From Emticicia sp. BO119 (GTDB lineage Bacteria; Bacteroidota; Bacteroidia; Cytophagales; Spirosomataceae): a DNA stretch of 64,000 nucleotides. Positions 43,845 to 52,347 of this stretch are shown here, piece by piece. The DNA lies in assembly GCF_013912375.1 (NCBI RefSeq), contig NZ_JACETV010000004.1:372001-436000 (forward strand), read 5' to 3'. Both the position numbers and the translations under genes were made by a program. Under the pieces are notes generated by a model. It saw nothing but the letters and a program-made list of their open reading frames with translations, was not told where the DNA came from and ran no database searches. Numbering within the stretch: position 1 is the stretch's first letter; every line of letters begins with the position of its first letter.

Positions 43845-44723
43845 TCAAGCCTTTTTCTTTCTTTTCTTCTTATACTCACAAGTCGTATTATCAGACTTCA
43901 CATAATAAGATTTATAATTTTTTGCCTTAGGGTCGGTACAACCACAAAGATTCAATAACTCAACTTTACGGAAATCAACAGGGTGACTTTCGCTTTGTAG
44001 CGAGATGTACCCTTCTCCTAAAAGTTTACCCTCTACCATTAGGCTTGGGTCATGTCCGCTCACGTTGCCACCTCCGGTTTGTGTTTTTGTATATTCCAAT
44101 ACCTTCTCACCATTCACAAAGTGCTGAACAAGCGAATCTCCTAAAACCAGTACTTCTGCGCGCACCCATTGGTCACCATTATAGGTTTGTGAGGTTGAGT
44201 TGATACAGTGGCGTTTATCTAACTTGCCCTGATAAAACACATTAGTGCCAGGCGTACAAAGATTACAGGTAGTTCGTTTACCTTTATCTAACCCCCCTAA
44301 CAATTGTACTTCAATCGAAATCGGAAAATCCTGGTCTTTCCCCATTGTTTCAGGAGCCTGGCAATGAATCATAATCCCACTATTACGGGTTGCCCAACCC
44401 GGGCCATCTTTGGCCTGGTCGCCAACAAAACGGTATTCGGTAGCTATACGATAATAAGAGTATTTGTCTTTATAGAAAATATGTCCGAATTTCTCTTCAA
44501 ACGAAGCATAGCCATCGTAACGTACCTGCATCATTCCATCGGCAACTCTGAAGGTATTTGAGAAATTATCATCTAATGTGTAATTCCGTATTTTGACATG
44601 CCAGCCATCAAGATTTTTTCCGTTAAACAATTGTTTCCATTCTTTTGGGTCTACTGTCTGGGTTTGTGAGAAAGTCAGTAGCGGAAAAAATATTATACTT
44701 AAAAAGGTCAGGAGTTTTTTCAT
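43845..44723 (-). CDS. exported single-domain DUF1080 protein in the rhamnose operon
   Basis: Signal peptide MKKLLTFLSIIFFPLLTFSQ, then one DUF1080 jelly-roll (about 25-265): WKQLFNGKNLDGWHVKIR, HIFYKDKYSYYRIATEYRF, NSGIMIHCQAPETMGKDQDF, PISIEVQLLGGLDKGKRTT and ISLQSESHPVDFRKVELLNL. The tail is short, with paired Cys (LCGCTD, TCEYKKKRKKKA). Start chosen at 44723, since an upstream in-frame start at 44783 only adds 20 residues before the signal peptide. Family members cleave 3-keto glycosides. Its position between rhaI and lutA suggests that it frees rhamnose or processes a rhamnoside outside the cytoplasm; no oxidoreductase to make a 3-keto substrate is in this operon. Confidence 0.82.
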   Translation of the reverse strand: MKKLLTFLSIIFFPLLTFSQTQTVDPKEWKQLFNGKNLDGWHVKIRNYTLDDNFSNTFRVADGMMQVRYDGYASFEEKFGHIFYKDKYSYYRIATEYRFVGDQAKDGPGWATRNSGIMIHCQAPETMGKDQDFPISIEVQLLGGLDKGKRTTCNLCTPGTNVFYQGKLDKRHCINSTSQTYNGDQWVRAEVLVLGDSLVQHFVNGEKVLEYTKTQTGGGNVSGHDPSLMVEGKLLGEGYISLQSESHPVDFRKVELLNLCGCTDPKAKNYKSYYVKSDNTTCEYKKKRKKKA

Positions 44724-44834
44724 TAGATGAATAGTTGGTGAGTAAATTAAACTAACAATACAAAATAACATCAAGTTTTGCAAAGAAAGACAACACCTGA
44801 CGAGTATTTTACATGAAAATGTTCTGGTATAGTT

Positions 44835-46115
44835 TTACAAACCTGTAGCTATACTGAATTTCCCTCTTTTACTGATTAAATTCTCACGTACTTTCCTGTC
44901 GCGGAAAGTAGCCACTGGGTCAAGGGCTCCCCCTGCCTGACGACTTGCCTCTGCTACAAGTGCTCTTACATCAGTAAAGAAAATATCTCTTAGCAATTCT
45001 TCTGCCTTTAATACATCGTTATTTTCCTGCGCATCTGCTAAAATAGCTCTATCTACTAATAAAGCCTTCGCATAAGTAGTTAAAATAGCATTCACCGATT
45101 GCAACAGGTCTTCAATAGGGTCTTTGGTATTATGGCTCGCATCAATCATCCATGCCAATGGCGGATTCTTTACATTCGGGTCTTGCATACCATCAACCAG
45201 TTCATTGAAAATCAGAAAAAATTGATAAGGCTTGATACTTCCGGTTGTTAAATCATCATCACCATACATAGAGCCGTTAAAATGGAAACCACCAAGACGG
45301 CCAAAGTGCATTAACCGACCTACAATCTGTTCGATATTGGTATTTGGTAAATGATGCCCTAAATCAACTAATACCTGTGCGTTTTTGCCTACTTGCTGGC
45401 AAAGCGAATAAGAAGTACCCCAGTCTGGTATCACCATTGAGTAAAAAAACGGCTCATAAGGCTTGTATTCAATCAACATCGTCCAGTCAGACGGCATGGC
45501 TCCATAAATAGTTGCCAGTGAATCTGCTGTGCGTTGATAAGCCTTGCGGAAATGTTGTTGACCAGGGAAGTTTGAACCATCGGCCAACCAGACTGTCAGT
45601 ACTTTAGAATCTAACTGTTTGCCATATTCTATACATTCAATATTATGCTGAATCGCCAGGTTACGACTTTCCTCTTTCGTATGACACAAGGAGCCGAATT
45701 TATAAGAAAATGGCTGGTCTTTCTGATCCTGAAAGGTATTTGAATTGACAGAGTCGATAGTCAGACCATGCTCTTTTAATAATTGTTTAACAGCTGTGGC
45801 GTCAGACGGTATATCCCAGGGAATATGTAAAGAGATAGAATTAGAAGAGCCATTCAACTGGTGAATCAAGCCTACGTCTTCAATTTTTTCTTCCAGATTA
45901 CGTGGTTCTCCGCCATTCGGGAAACGCCCGAAGCGTGTGCCACCTGTGCCCAGAGCCCAACTGGGAATAGCTACCTGAAATGCTTTGATTTTATCAATAA
46001 TACTTTGTGCATTAATTCCTTTTCGACTAAGTAGCTCGCTTATATAAGCTAATTTAAACTGGTGGTCGGCTTCTAAGGTTTTGTTATGGTTTTGAATAAT
46101 ATCTGAAGTAAGCAT
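44835..46115 (-). CDS. rhaI: L-rhamnose isomerase
   Basis: Converts L-rhamnose to L-rhamnulose. It belongs to the RhaI (Pseudomonas stutzeri) type, not the E. coli RhaA type. TIM-barrel blocks: IPSWALGTGGTRFGRFP (about 50-66), LHIPWDIPSD, VLTVWLADGSNFPGQQHFRK (about 179-198), MLIEYKPYEPFFYSM (Glu metal ligand), VLVDLGHHLPNTNIEQIV, GGFHFNGSMYGDDDL (His/Asp ligands) and AWMIDASHN. 426 residues. No signal peptide. Operon position between the GntR regulator (25 nt upstream) and the DUF1080 gene supports the rhamnose role. Confidence 0.9.
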   Translation of the reverse strand: MLTSDIIQNHNKTLEADHQFKLAYISELLSRKGINAQSIIDKIKAFQVAIPSWALGTGGTRFGRFPNGGEPRNLEEKIEDVGLIHQLNGSSNSISLHIPWDIPSDATAVKQLLKEHGLTIDSVNSNTFQDQKDQPFSYKFGSLCHTKEESRNLAIQHNIECIEYGKQLDSKVLTVWLADGSNFPGQQHFRKAYQRTADSLATIYGAMPSDWTMLIEYKPYEPFFYSMVIPDWGTSYSLCQQVGKNAQVLVDLGHHLPNTNIEQIVGRLMHFGRLGGFHFNGSMYGDDDLTTGSIKPYQFFLIFNELVDGMQDPNVKNPPLAWMIDASHNTKDPIEDLLQSVNAILTTYAKALLVDRAILADAQENNDVLKAEELLRDIFFTDVRALVAEASRQAGGALDPVATFRDRKVRENLISKRGKFSIATGL

Positions 46116-46140
46116 GATGTTAAGGTTTTGGTTGAATCAA

Positions 46141-47238
46141 TTAAAGGCTTTTACGGCGGATAATGTAAAAAGGATTTTTTACTTTGATTTGTTTTTTATC
46201 CAGTAGTAAAGCTGCGGCTGTTCGACCCATCGTTTCAAAATCGGTAGTAATAACCGTAATTTCTAATAATTCTTTCAGCGTGGTTTCATTAAAAGAAACA
46301 ATCCCGATATCTTGCCCAATCAGATAATTAGTCTGTCTTGTTTTCTTGATTAATTCGGCAAGGTCAGTTTCTTCTACTACAACATAAGCGGTTTTGGGTT
46401 GCAGGATTTCATCAAAGGCATTTTCTTTAATAGCATATTCTTTATTAGAATTGATACAAAAAAAACGAAAGCCTTTGACAATCTCTTTCGGGTAATTGCC
46501 ATCACTCGGAAAAATCAATACCATACGCTGGTATTTTTCGAGTAAATCTTTGGCAGATTCTAAAGCATCAAAAATATCGTTTTCAAAGTCCTGATAAACA
46601 CTTAAGATTGATTTCTGATAATCGGGTAAATCTTTATCTAACAGCACCAGTTCATCTGTCGGAATCTTCTCTATGGTTTTCAGTGCCAGGTGTTTATCAG
46701 TCTCAGGGAAGAAATGTGGCATAATAACATAATAATTATATTTGCCTAAGTTCTTTTCTATGATTTCTTCAAAAATGCGGGCATTGTAATGATGTATCTG
46801 TAAATCTACCGCAGCTTTTTCTCCTAATACTTTCAGAAAAGCATAATAAATTAGTTTTTTATAAGAGCTTAACTTATTAAAAATCAATAAGATACGCATC
46901 TTATTGTGCTCTTTACCATTGATATAAAAACCTTTGCCCTGAACCGCCGTAATAAAACCTTGTTCTTTTAACTCCCGGTAAGCTTTTTCTACAGTATCTC
47001 GTGCCAGATAATACTCTTCGCTTAATTCGCTTATAGAAGGGAGTTGCTCATTTTTATTTAAGACAGTTCGCTCTATATCGGTGATGATAGAGCGTACAAT
47101 TTGCTTGTATTTTGGGGTCTTATCATTGGGGTTGAGTTGTAACTTATACATTTTTTCGAATAATTTAAAAAAAACGTCTCGCCCTTTCTCTTCTCCCGGA
47201 AGAGGTGTTTTAAAATCTCCCACCTTAGGTTTGTCCAC
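46141..47238 (-). CDS. GntR-family regulator with LacI-type sugar-binding domain
   Basis: Likely the local rhamnose-pathway regulator. N-terminal winged helix (about 38-105): YKQIVRSIITDIERTVLNKN, QLPSISELSEEYYLARDTVE, KAYRELKEQGFITAVQGKGF. C-terminal periplasmic-binding-protein-like domain (about 112-365) with KMRILLIFNKLSSYKKLIYY, NYYVIMPHFF, IGIVSFNETTLKELL and TTDFETMGRTAAALLL, as in LacI/GalR effector domains. The open frame begins with GTG (47238); an ATG at 47151 (Met30) would give a shorter protein that still covers the HTH. Inducer is probably rhamnose or rhamnulose by context. The operator has not been found. Confidence 0.85.
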   Translation of the reverse strand: MDKPKVGDFKTPLPGEEKGRDVFFKLFEKMYKLQLNPNDKTPKYKQIVRSIITDIERTVLNKNEQLPSISELSEEYYLARDTVEKAYRELKEQGFITAVQGKGFYINGKEHNKMRILLIFNKLSSYKKLIYYAFLKVLGEKAAVDLQIHHYNARIFEEIIEKNLGKYNYYVIMPHFFPETDKHLALKTIEKIPTDELVLLDKDLPDYQKSILSVYQDFENDIFDALESAKDLLEKYQRMVLIFPSDGNYPKEIVKGFRFFCINSNKEYAIKENAFDEILQPKTAYVVVEETDLAELIKKTRQTNYLIGQDIGIVSFNETTLKELLEITVITTDFETMGRTAAALLLDKKQIKVKNPFYIIRRKSL

Positions 47239-47275
47239 TCTTTTTTCACGAGAGACTTAGAGGGTGAGGTAAATC

Positions 47276-49357
47276 TTACCTCACAAAGGCCACTGCCACA
47301 CCACCATCTACATTCAGGATATTTCCGGTTGATTTTGACAGACTACCATCTACAAATACTCTTACTGCCTTGGCAATATCTTCGGTCAGTATTTCTTCGT
47401 TCAACAATGTGCGGGCTGCATACATCCTGGGCAAATCTTCTACCTTGATGCCATAAGCTTTTGCACGGCCTTCTGCCCATTCGCCTTCCCATATCTTACT
47501 ACCACGTAATACAGCATCAGGATTAACCGTATTAACACGTATTTTATCTTTACCCAGTTCGGCGGCTAATAAGCGGCTCATGTGTGCCTGTGCAGCCTTA
47601 GCCGTACCATATCCTACATTGTTAGGGCCTGCAAACAGGGCATTCTTACTGGCAATGTTTACGATGTCTCCATCTAAAGCCTGCTGGCGCATAATTTTCA
47701 CTGCCTCTTGCGATACCAGAAACTGGCCTTTCACCAGCACATCCTGCAATATATTCCAGTCTGCTAAAGTATGGTCTTCCAATGGTTTAGAAATAGACAA
47801 TCCGGCACAATTCACTACAATATCAACCCCACCAAATTGCAATATTCCCTGTTTAAGTGCTTCGGCAATAGAAGCAGGTTGAGTTACATCAATTTTGGCC
47901 GTAATCACCACATCTTTGCCATATTTCTTGCTTAATTCTGTCTGGGTCTCTTCCAAACGGTCGCGGTCAGCGGCTATTATACAAGCCCCGTCTGCCAATA
48001 ATTCTTCACAAATCGCTTTACCTATACCACCAGTGCCACCTGTTACAAATGCTATTTTGCCTGACAACGATTTAGGTTTAGGCATCCTTTGTAATTTGGC
48101 TTCTTCCAACAACCAGTATTCAATATTAAAAGCTTCCTGTTCGCTCAATCCCACATATTCCGAAATGGCCTCAGCCCCTTTCATTACATTAATGGCATTA
48201 ATATAAAATTCTGATGCTACACGGGCTGTCTGTTTGTCTTTTGCAAAAGAAAACATACCTACACCAGGATAGAGGATTACCACTGGGTTGGTATCTCTTA
48301 CAGCAGGGCTGTTCGGGTGTTTACAACGTTCATAATAGGCAATATAATCGGCCCTGTAGGCTTCAAATTGTGCCTCTATTTCTGCTTTATCAGTTCCTTT
48401 TAATACTAAAGGCCGGATTTTGGTGCGCAAGAAATGGTCAGGACAGCTGGTGCCTTTCTGTGCGAGCCTCTCTAAATCATGCGAGTTAACAAACTCCAGC
48501 ACGCGGGCATCATCAGTAAAATGTCCTACCATTCTTCTATAGCTTGATGCTAAGCCTCTGAGTGTAGGCATCACCTCGGCAGCAGCAGTTTTTCTATCTT
48601 CTACAGCTTTTGACTGGCCTTTTGCTCCACCGAAAACCGGCCGTTTCTTGCCATAGTTTTCTTCGAGATATACCGAAGCCATTTCAATGACTTCTAAAGT
48701 ATTAATATAAGACTCATAAGAAGTATCTCCCCAGGTAAACAAACCATGACCACCCAAAATAACACCTCTCAGGTTCGGATTATTCCTAACCGTTTCTTCT
48801 AATTTCAGCCCTAAGTCAAAACCGGGACGTTGCCACGGTAACCAAGCCATAGTATCCCCCCAGATTTCTTTCATGATCTGTTCCCCGTTTTTACTGGCGG
48901 CTATAGCAATCAAAGCATCAGGGTGGAGGTGGTCAATATGTTTAAAAGGTAATAATCCGTGGAGGGGGGTATCAATAGAAGGTGCTGCGCATTTCGGATC
49001 AAACAAACAATGGTCAAATAAGCCAACCATTTCGTCTTCAAAGGCTAAACCTCTATAACGTTTTTTTAGGGCATGTAGTCGATCAACATAAAGGTTGGCA
49101 CAGCCTTTCTTTGTAAGTGTACCAATATCGCCACCAGAGCCTTTTACCCACATCACTTCAACAGGATCGCCTGTAAGCGGGTCTATTTCTGTGATTTTGC
49201 AGGAGGTGTTTCCACCGGCATAATTTGTTAATCTTAAATCAGCCCCAAGGAGATTGGAGCGATAGATAAATAAATCAACTTCATTATTGGCTAATTCAGC
49301 GGCTTTGTTGTCGTCCCATAGGTAGCTAACATACTTGAATGTTAGGGTATTTTCCAT
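47276..49357 (-). CDS. rhaEW: bifunctional rhamnulose-1-phosphate aldolase / L-lactaldehyde dehydrogenase
   Basis: One chain covering two steps: class II aldolase cleaves L-rhamnulose-1-phosphate to DHAP and L-lactaldehyde, and the SDR domain oxidises L-lactaldehyde to L-lactate. Aldolase domain about 1-425: TNYAGGNTSCKI, MWVKGSGGDIGTL, HIDHLHPDALIAIAASK and LGGHGLFTWGDTSYES (Zn-binding His). SDR domain about 433-693: FVTGGTGGIGKAICEEL, NCAGLS, VNIASKNALFAGPNNVGYGT and AKAAQAH (Tyr/Lys pair). 693 residues, like B. subtilis RhaEW. First gene of the operon; the phosphorylating kinase RhaB is not in the window. Confidence 0.94.
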   Translation of the reverse strand: MENTLTFKYVSYLWDDNKAAELANNEVDLFIYRSNLLGADLRLTNYAGGNTSCKITEIDPLTGDPVEVMWVKGSGGDIGTLTKKGCANLYVDRLHALKKRYRGLAFEDEMVGLFDHCLFDPKCAAPSIDTPLHGLLPFKHIDHLHPDALIAIAASKNGEQIMKEIWGDTMAWLPWQRPGFDLGLKLEETVRNNPNLRGVILGGHGLFTWGDTSYESYINTLEVIEMASVYLEENYGKKRPVFGGAKGQSKAVEDRKTAAAEVMPTLRGLASSYRRMVGHFTDDARVLEFVNSHDLERLAQKGTSCPDHFLRTKIRPLVLKGTDKAEIEAQFEAYRADYIAYYERCKHPNSPAVRDTNPVVILYPGVGMFSFAKDKQTARVASEFYINAINVMKGAEAISEYVGLSEQEAFNIEYWLLEEAKLQRMPKPKSLSGKIAFVTGGTGGIGKAICEELLADGACIIAADRDRLEETQTELSKKYGKDVVITAKIDVTQPASIAEALKQGILQFGGVDIVVNCAGLSISKPLEDHTLADWNILQDVLVKGQFLVSQEAVKIMRQQALDGDIVNIASKNALFAGPNNVGYGTAKAAQAHMSRLLAAELGKDKIRVNTVNPDAVLRGSKIWEGEWAEGRAKAYGIKVEDLPRMYAARTLLNEEILTEDIAKAVRVFVDGSLSKSTGNILNVDGGVAVAFVR

Positions 49358-49839
49358 GTGTTGTTAAAATTTTCGTTGCTGTAAATATGTAAGAATATAT
49401 TTAAACTTTTCCATTCAAACCGTAGAATAGCTTGAGACGCAGAATTTATTGGTTGAATTAAGATGTTTAGACATAATCTACTATCAATCACAAATTTGGA
49501 GATTTTTTTTTAAAAATCTTCATGTACTCTCCTGTAAGATGTTACTCATATGAGAAAGAATTTTGACTCATACCTTAAATTCAATAATAATTCGTATTTC
49601 GACTAATAAAATGAGGAATTATTCAATAAAATCTCGTTTTCAAACTGAATTTCTTACCTGTTCATTTACAAAATATGAAAGGTAGTAATTAAAATACCCT
49701 GCTAAGAAAGAACTACAACAAATGAATTATATATTTAGCTATAATACTGAAACAATAAGCACTCAAACAAATAGAATCAGTGATAACAACAAAACCAGAT
49801 TATTTTGTAAAAGTATCTGCTCTTAAATATATCATAAGT
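49358..49839. other. upstream region of the rhamnose operon, AT-rich
   Basis: Nearly 500 nt without a supportable gene. It must hold the rhaEW promoter (minus strand). TACGG-TTTG near 49422-49414 is one base off the TAnnTTTG consensus. Plus-strand codons before 49840 lead into the decayed epimerase gene. Confidence 0.4.
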
Positions 49840-50250
49840 ATGCAAACAATACTTGGAGCTAATGAATAAATAGCTGAAGAATTAGCAAAAGAACTAAATA
49901 GAAATTATTCGAAAGCTATAAGATTGGTAAGCAGAAATCCTAAAGTAATAAATGTCAGAGATGAGCTGTTTCGTGTCAATTTGTTAGATCCATATGAAAC
50001 ATACCAGGCAGTTAAAGAAAGTGAGATTGCTTATCTGAATGTTGGATTACCTATGGATACAGAAATATAGGAAAAGCAGTTTTCTATAATAATGCAAAAT
50101 GTAATTGACGCATGTAAGAGACACCAATGTAGGCAGTTTTTTTGACAATACCTATATGTATGCCAAAACCAGAGAACCATAAACAGAAAGTAGTCGGTTT
50201 TCTCCTGTTGGCAGAAAATCAGTTGTAAAGGCAAAATGGCTACTATGCTG
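49840..50250 (+). pseudogene. decayed NAD(P)-binding epimerase/NmrA-like gene
   Basis: From ATG 49840 the frame reads MQTILGANE, stop (49867), IAEELAKELNRNYSKAIRLV, SRNPKVINVRDELFRVNLLD, PYETYQAVKESEIAYLNVGL, PMDTEI, stop (50068), EKQFSIIMQNVIDACKRHQ, then a frameshift at a T7 run (about 50137-50143) into FFDNTYMYAKTREP. This is the Rossmann start (GANGQI expected) and following segment of an atypical SDR/epimerase. The two nonsense codons look like single substitutions (CAA to TAA, TGG to TAG) and the frameshift like a one-base insertion. Its remainder, MATMLLEEIKKKSLE, occurs at 50236-50280 and is fused to another gene fragment. Confidence 0.72.
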
Positions 50251-50421
50251 TTAGAAGAGATAAAGAAGAAAAGTTTAGAAAACGAGACACGTGCCAACTA
50301 CAAAAAAGCATTTATTCCTATGACTTCAAAAGTTGTTGTTGACGGAAACTTGCTGACCGGGCAAGATCCGTTTAGTTCTAAAGAAATGGCAAAAGAGGTA
50401 ATGCAGGTTCTGAAAAAATAA
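50236..50421 (+). pseudogene. chimeric remnant: epimerase segment joined to DJ-1/PfpI C-terminus
   Basis: A 61-codon open frame whose first 15 residues (MATMLLEEIKKKSLE) continue the epimerase remnant, while the rest (KVVVDGNLLTGQDPF, SSKEMAKEVMQVLKK) matches the C-terminal strand and helix of DJ-1/PfpI (type 1 glutamine amidotransferase-like) proteins, where DGNLITGQNPxSS is a hallmark. The nucleophile-elbow Cys region of that family is missing. A deletion of the end of one gene and the start of the next best explains this. Unlikely to make a folded product. Confidence 0.65.
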
Positions 50422-50495
50422 GAATTTCAAACAGTTTCTAAGAAGCCAATAAGTAAGTTAAGGGGCTATACCAAAAATTCAGAATACCCCAAAAA

Positions 50496-50526
50496 AATAA
50501 AGTGCCAGATTAGCCAGCACTTTATT
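50496..50526 (-). terminator. terminator of the LytTR gene
   Basis: AATAAAGTGC pairs with GCACTTTATT over an 11-nt loop; the minus-strand reading ends in ATTTTTTTGG. It lies 41 nt after the LytTR stop. Confidence 0.78.
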
Positions 50527-50567
50527 ATCGTAACCCAAAAAGTAAAAAATAATTTTTTCGAATGTTT

Positions 50568-51038
50568 TCAGGACATCCGTATTGTTGTCTTTAATTTTAT
50601 TGTAGAAGTAACGTTCTGCCCTGTTGTACGTAAGAACCTTCTGTACTTACGGCGAAACTCCGCAGCTTTTCTTCTTGATATAATGATTTTCTCGTCATGA
50701 ATCAGAACTTCTCCTCCACGACAATTAAAATATAAATCTTTTACATGTTCCAGGTTAATGATGTACGAACGGTGAAGCCTTACAAAATTAGTAATCTCGT
50801 CTAATTCCTCTTCAAAGATTCTTAACGTTTTAGAACTAATAATTTCTCTACCATCAGCAAGCTTAAAAATCGTGTAATTTTTTGCGCTCTTCAAGTATAA
50901 GATATCACCGAGCTTAACCATGTTACGTTTGCCAGCAACTCGCATGGACATATTCGCTCCAGTAGCTTGGCTTTCCACATTTTGGACGACCGTAAACCCT
51001 TCAGGATTGAACGGTGTCTTGTAAATCAGCTTATTCAT
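50568..51038 (-). CDS. stand-alone LytTR DNA-binding protein
   Basis: 156 residues with no receiver domain. The LytTR domain (about 35-135) shows VKLGDILYLKSAKNYTIFKL, DGREIISSKTLRIFEEEL, FVRLHRSYIINLEHVKDLYF and IIISRRKAAEFRRKYRRFL, all diagnostic. A short N-terminal extension (1-35) and a basic tail follow no known domain. A direct repeat with 21-bp period about 80-110 nt upstream of its start looks like a LytTR binding site, so it may regulate itself or be controlled by the adjacent LytTR response regulator (51440-52192). Confidence 0.88.
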   Translation of the reverse strand: MNKLIYKTPFNPEGFTVVQNVESQATGANMSMRVAGKRNMVKLGDILYLKSAKNYTIFKLADGREIISSKTLRIFEEELDEITNFVRLHRSYIINLEHVKDLYFNCRGGEVLIHDEKIIISRRKAAEFRRKYRRFLRTTGQNVTSTIKLKTTIRMS

Positions 51039-51115
51039 TCGTAAGGAAAGCGTTAAAATTGTTGAATTTTATAGCAAGTTAATTTTGACGTATAACTATT
51101 ACAACAACGATTCGG

Positions 51116-51147
51116 TAAGTGGCAGAATAAATTAGATAAGTGGCAGA
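51116..51147. promoter_or_regulatory. 21-bp-period direct repeat, candidate LytTR binding site
   Basis: TAAGTGGCAGA occurs at 51116-51126 and 51137-51147 exactly 21 bp apart (two helix turns), 78-109 nt upstream of the LytTR gene. LytTR-type regulators such as AgrA bind pairs of direct repeats with this period. Confidence 0.55.
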
Positions 51148-51299
51148 TAATCTTAAATAATCGAACTTTTTGCGAAGGCAGAAAAATGCTATGAAAATTT
51201 GCTTTTGTATAATTGGGTGTTTTTTTTTAATCTTTCTAAGAAAAAATGATTGAACGGATACGTTTATAAACAAAAATCTTAACTATAAAATGCAAAAAA

Positions 51300-51331
51300 A
51301 CAGGTGCAGAAATAAGTATTTCTGCACCTGT
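51300..51331 (-). terminator. terminator of the LytTR response-regulator gene
   Basis: Perfect 15-bp stem (ACAGGTGCAGAAATA / TATTTCTGCACCTGT) with a 2-nt centre; the minus-strand reading is followed by TTTTTT. It is 109 nt after the response-regulator stop. Confidence 0.85.
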
Positions 51332-51439
51332 AATGGGTATAAAAAACATGCCAGTTTTAAAACAAAGCAAGATTAAATTTGTATTTAATTAAGAACTGTT
51401 TTTTTAAAAAAAAGAATGTAGCCAGCCAGGTATTGAAAA

Positions 51440-52192
51440 CTAAATATTACTCAACCACTCCAGAAATTCCGACTTACGTCGGCGTGAAACTGGCAATTCT
51501 GTACCCTGTTCGGTTGTGATTGTTCCACCTTCACCCTTTGTATAACGTTTGATATAATCTCGGTTAACTAAGAAAGAATGGTGAATACGGAAAAAATCAT
51601 AATTGGCCAGTAAGTCTTCAAAGTCTTTAATACTTTTAGAGACCGTAATCTTTGAGTTGTCGTTCAGATAAATATGAGTATAGTCTTCATCTGCTTCGCA
51701 GTAAATGATATTATTGACAGGTACAAACTGAAAACCATTGAGTATAGGAAGTGGTATTTTGTTTGATTTGTCGCGAGGATTTCTTAAATTCTGAATCAGA
51801 TGGTCGAAATTCTGCTGACTGTTTTTCTTTTCAATACGTTCTTTAGCTTTACCAATAGCTTGCTTAAGCTCTTCAATATTAATCGGTTTTAACAGGTAAT
51901 CTAAAGCACTGAATTTGATTGCTGTAACGGCATAATGGTCGAATCCGGTAGTAAAAATAACTTCAAATTTAGGGTTGGTGAATTTTTCTAACAGGTCAAA
52001 ACCGCTGCCATGAGGCATCTCCACATCTAAAAAAACAATATCGGGCGATTTTTCCTGAATAAGTTGATAAGCCTCTTGTATTGAATTAGCCGTACCAATT
52101 ACCTCAATCTCTGACGAACAGAAAAGGTAAATAATACTACTTAAGGTTTCAACACTTCGATTTTCGTCATCAACTATAATAGCCTTATACAT
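51440..52192 (-). CDS. LytTR-type response regulator
   Basis: Receiver domain (about 1-120): YKAIIVDDENRSVETL (acidic pair), IVFLDVEMPHGSGFDLL (phospho-acceptor Asp about 56), TTGFDHYAVTAIKFSALDYL and LLKPI (Lys). LytTR DNA-binding domain (about 148-250): PLPILNGFQFVPVNNIIYCE, YTHIYLNDNSKITVSKSIKD, YDFFRIHHSFLVNRDYIKRY. 250 residues. Works with the LytS-like kinase encoded 155 nt upstream on the same strand. Targets unknown; the stand-alone LytTR gene next door is a candidate. Confidence 0.95.
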   Translation of the reverse strand: MYKAIIVDDENRSVETLSSIIYLFCSSEIEVIGTANSIQEAYQLIQEKSPDIVFLDVEMPHGSGFDLLEKFTNPKFEVIFTTGFDHYAVTAIKFSALDYLLKPINIEELKQAIGKAKERIEKKNSQQNFDHLIQNLRNPRDKSNKIPLPILNGFQFVPVNNIIYCEADEDYTHIYLNDNSKITVSKSIKDFEDLLANYDFFRIHHSFLVNRDYIKRYTKGEGGTITTEQGTELPVSRRRKSEFLEWLSNI

Positions 52193-52347
52193 AAAAAGGA
52201 TTTGTTTACAAGTTTACTCTACTGTCAATAAGATTAGCATCAGCCATAGGACTCATGCCAATAGCCACATAAATATTAATGATTAATAATGTATATGTAT
52301 AGGGAGAGGGATACTTACTAATTACAAAAGAAAAGAAACATTCCAAA

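Noticed and set aside
51079-51273. 64-codon minus-strand open frame upstream of the LytTR gene
   Set aside because: It is AT-rich, has no family features, and covers the direct-repeat regulatory region; the repeated residues in it only mirror the repeated DNA.
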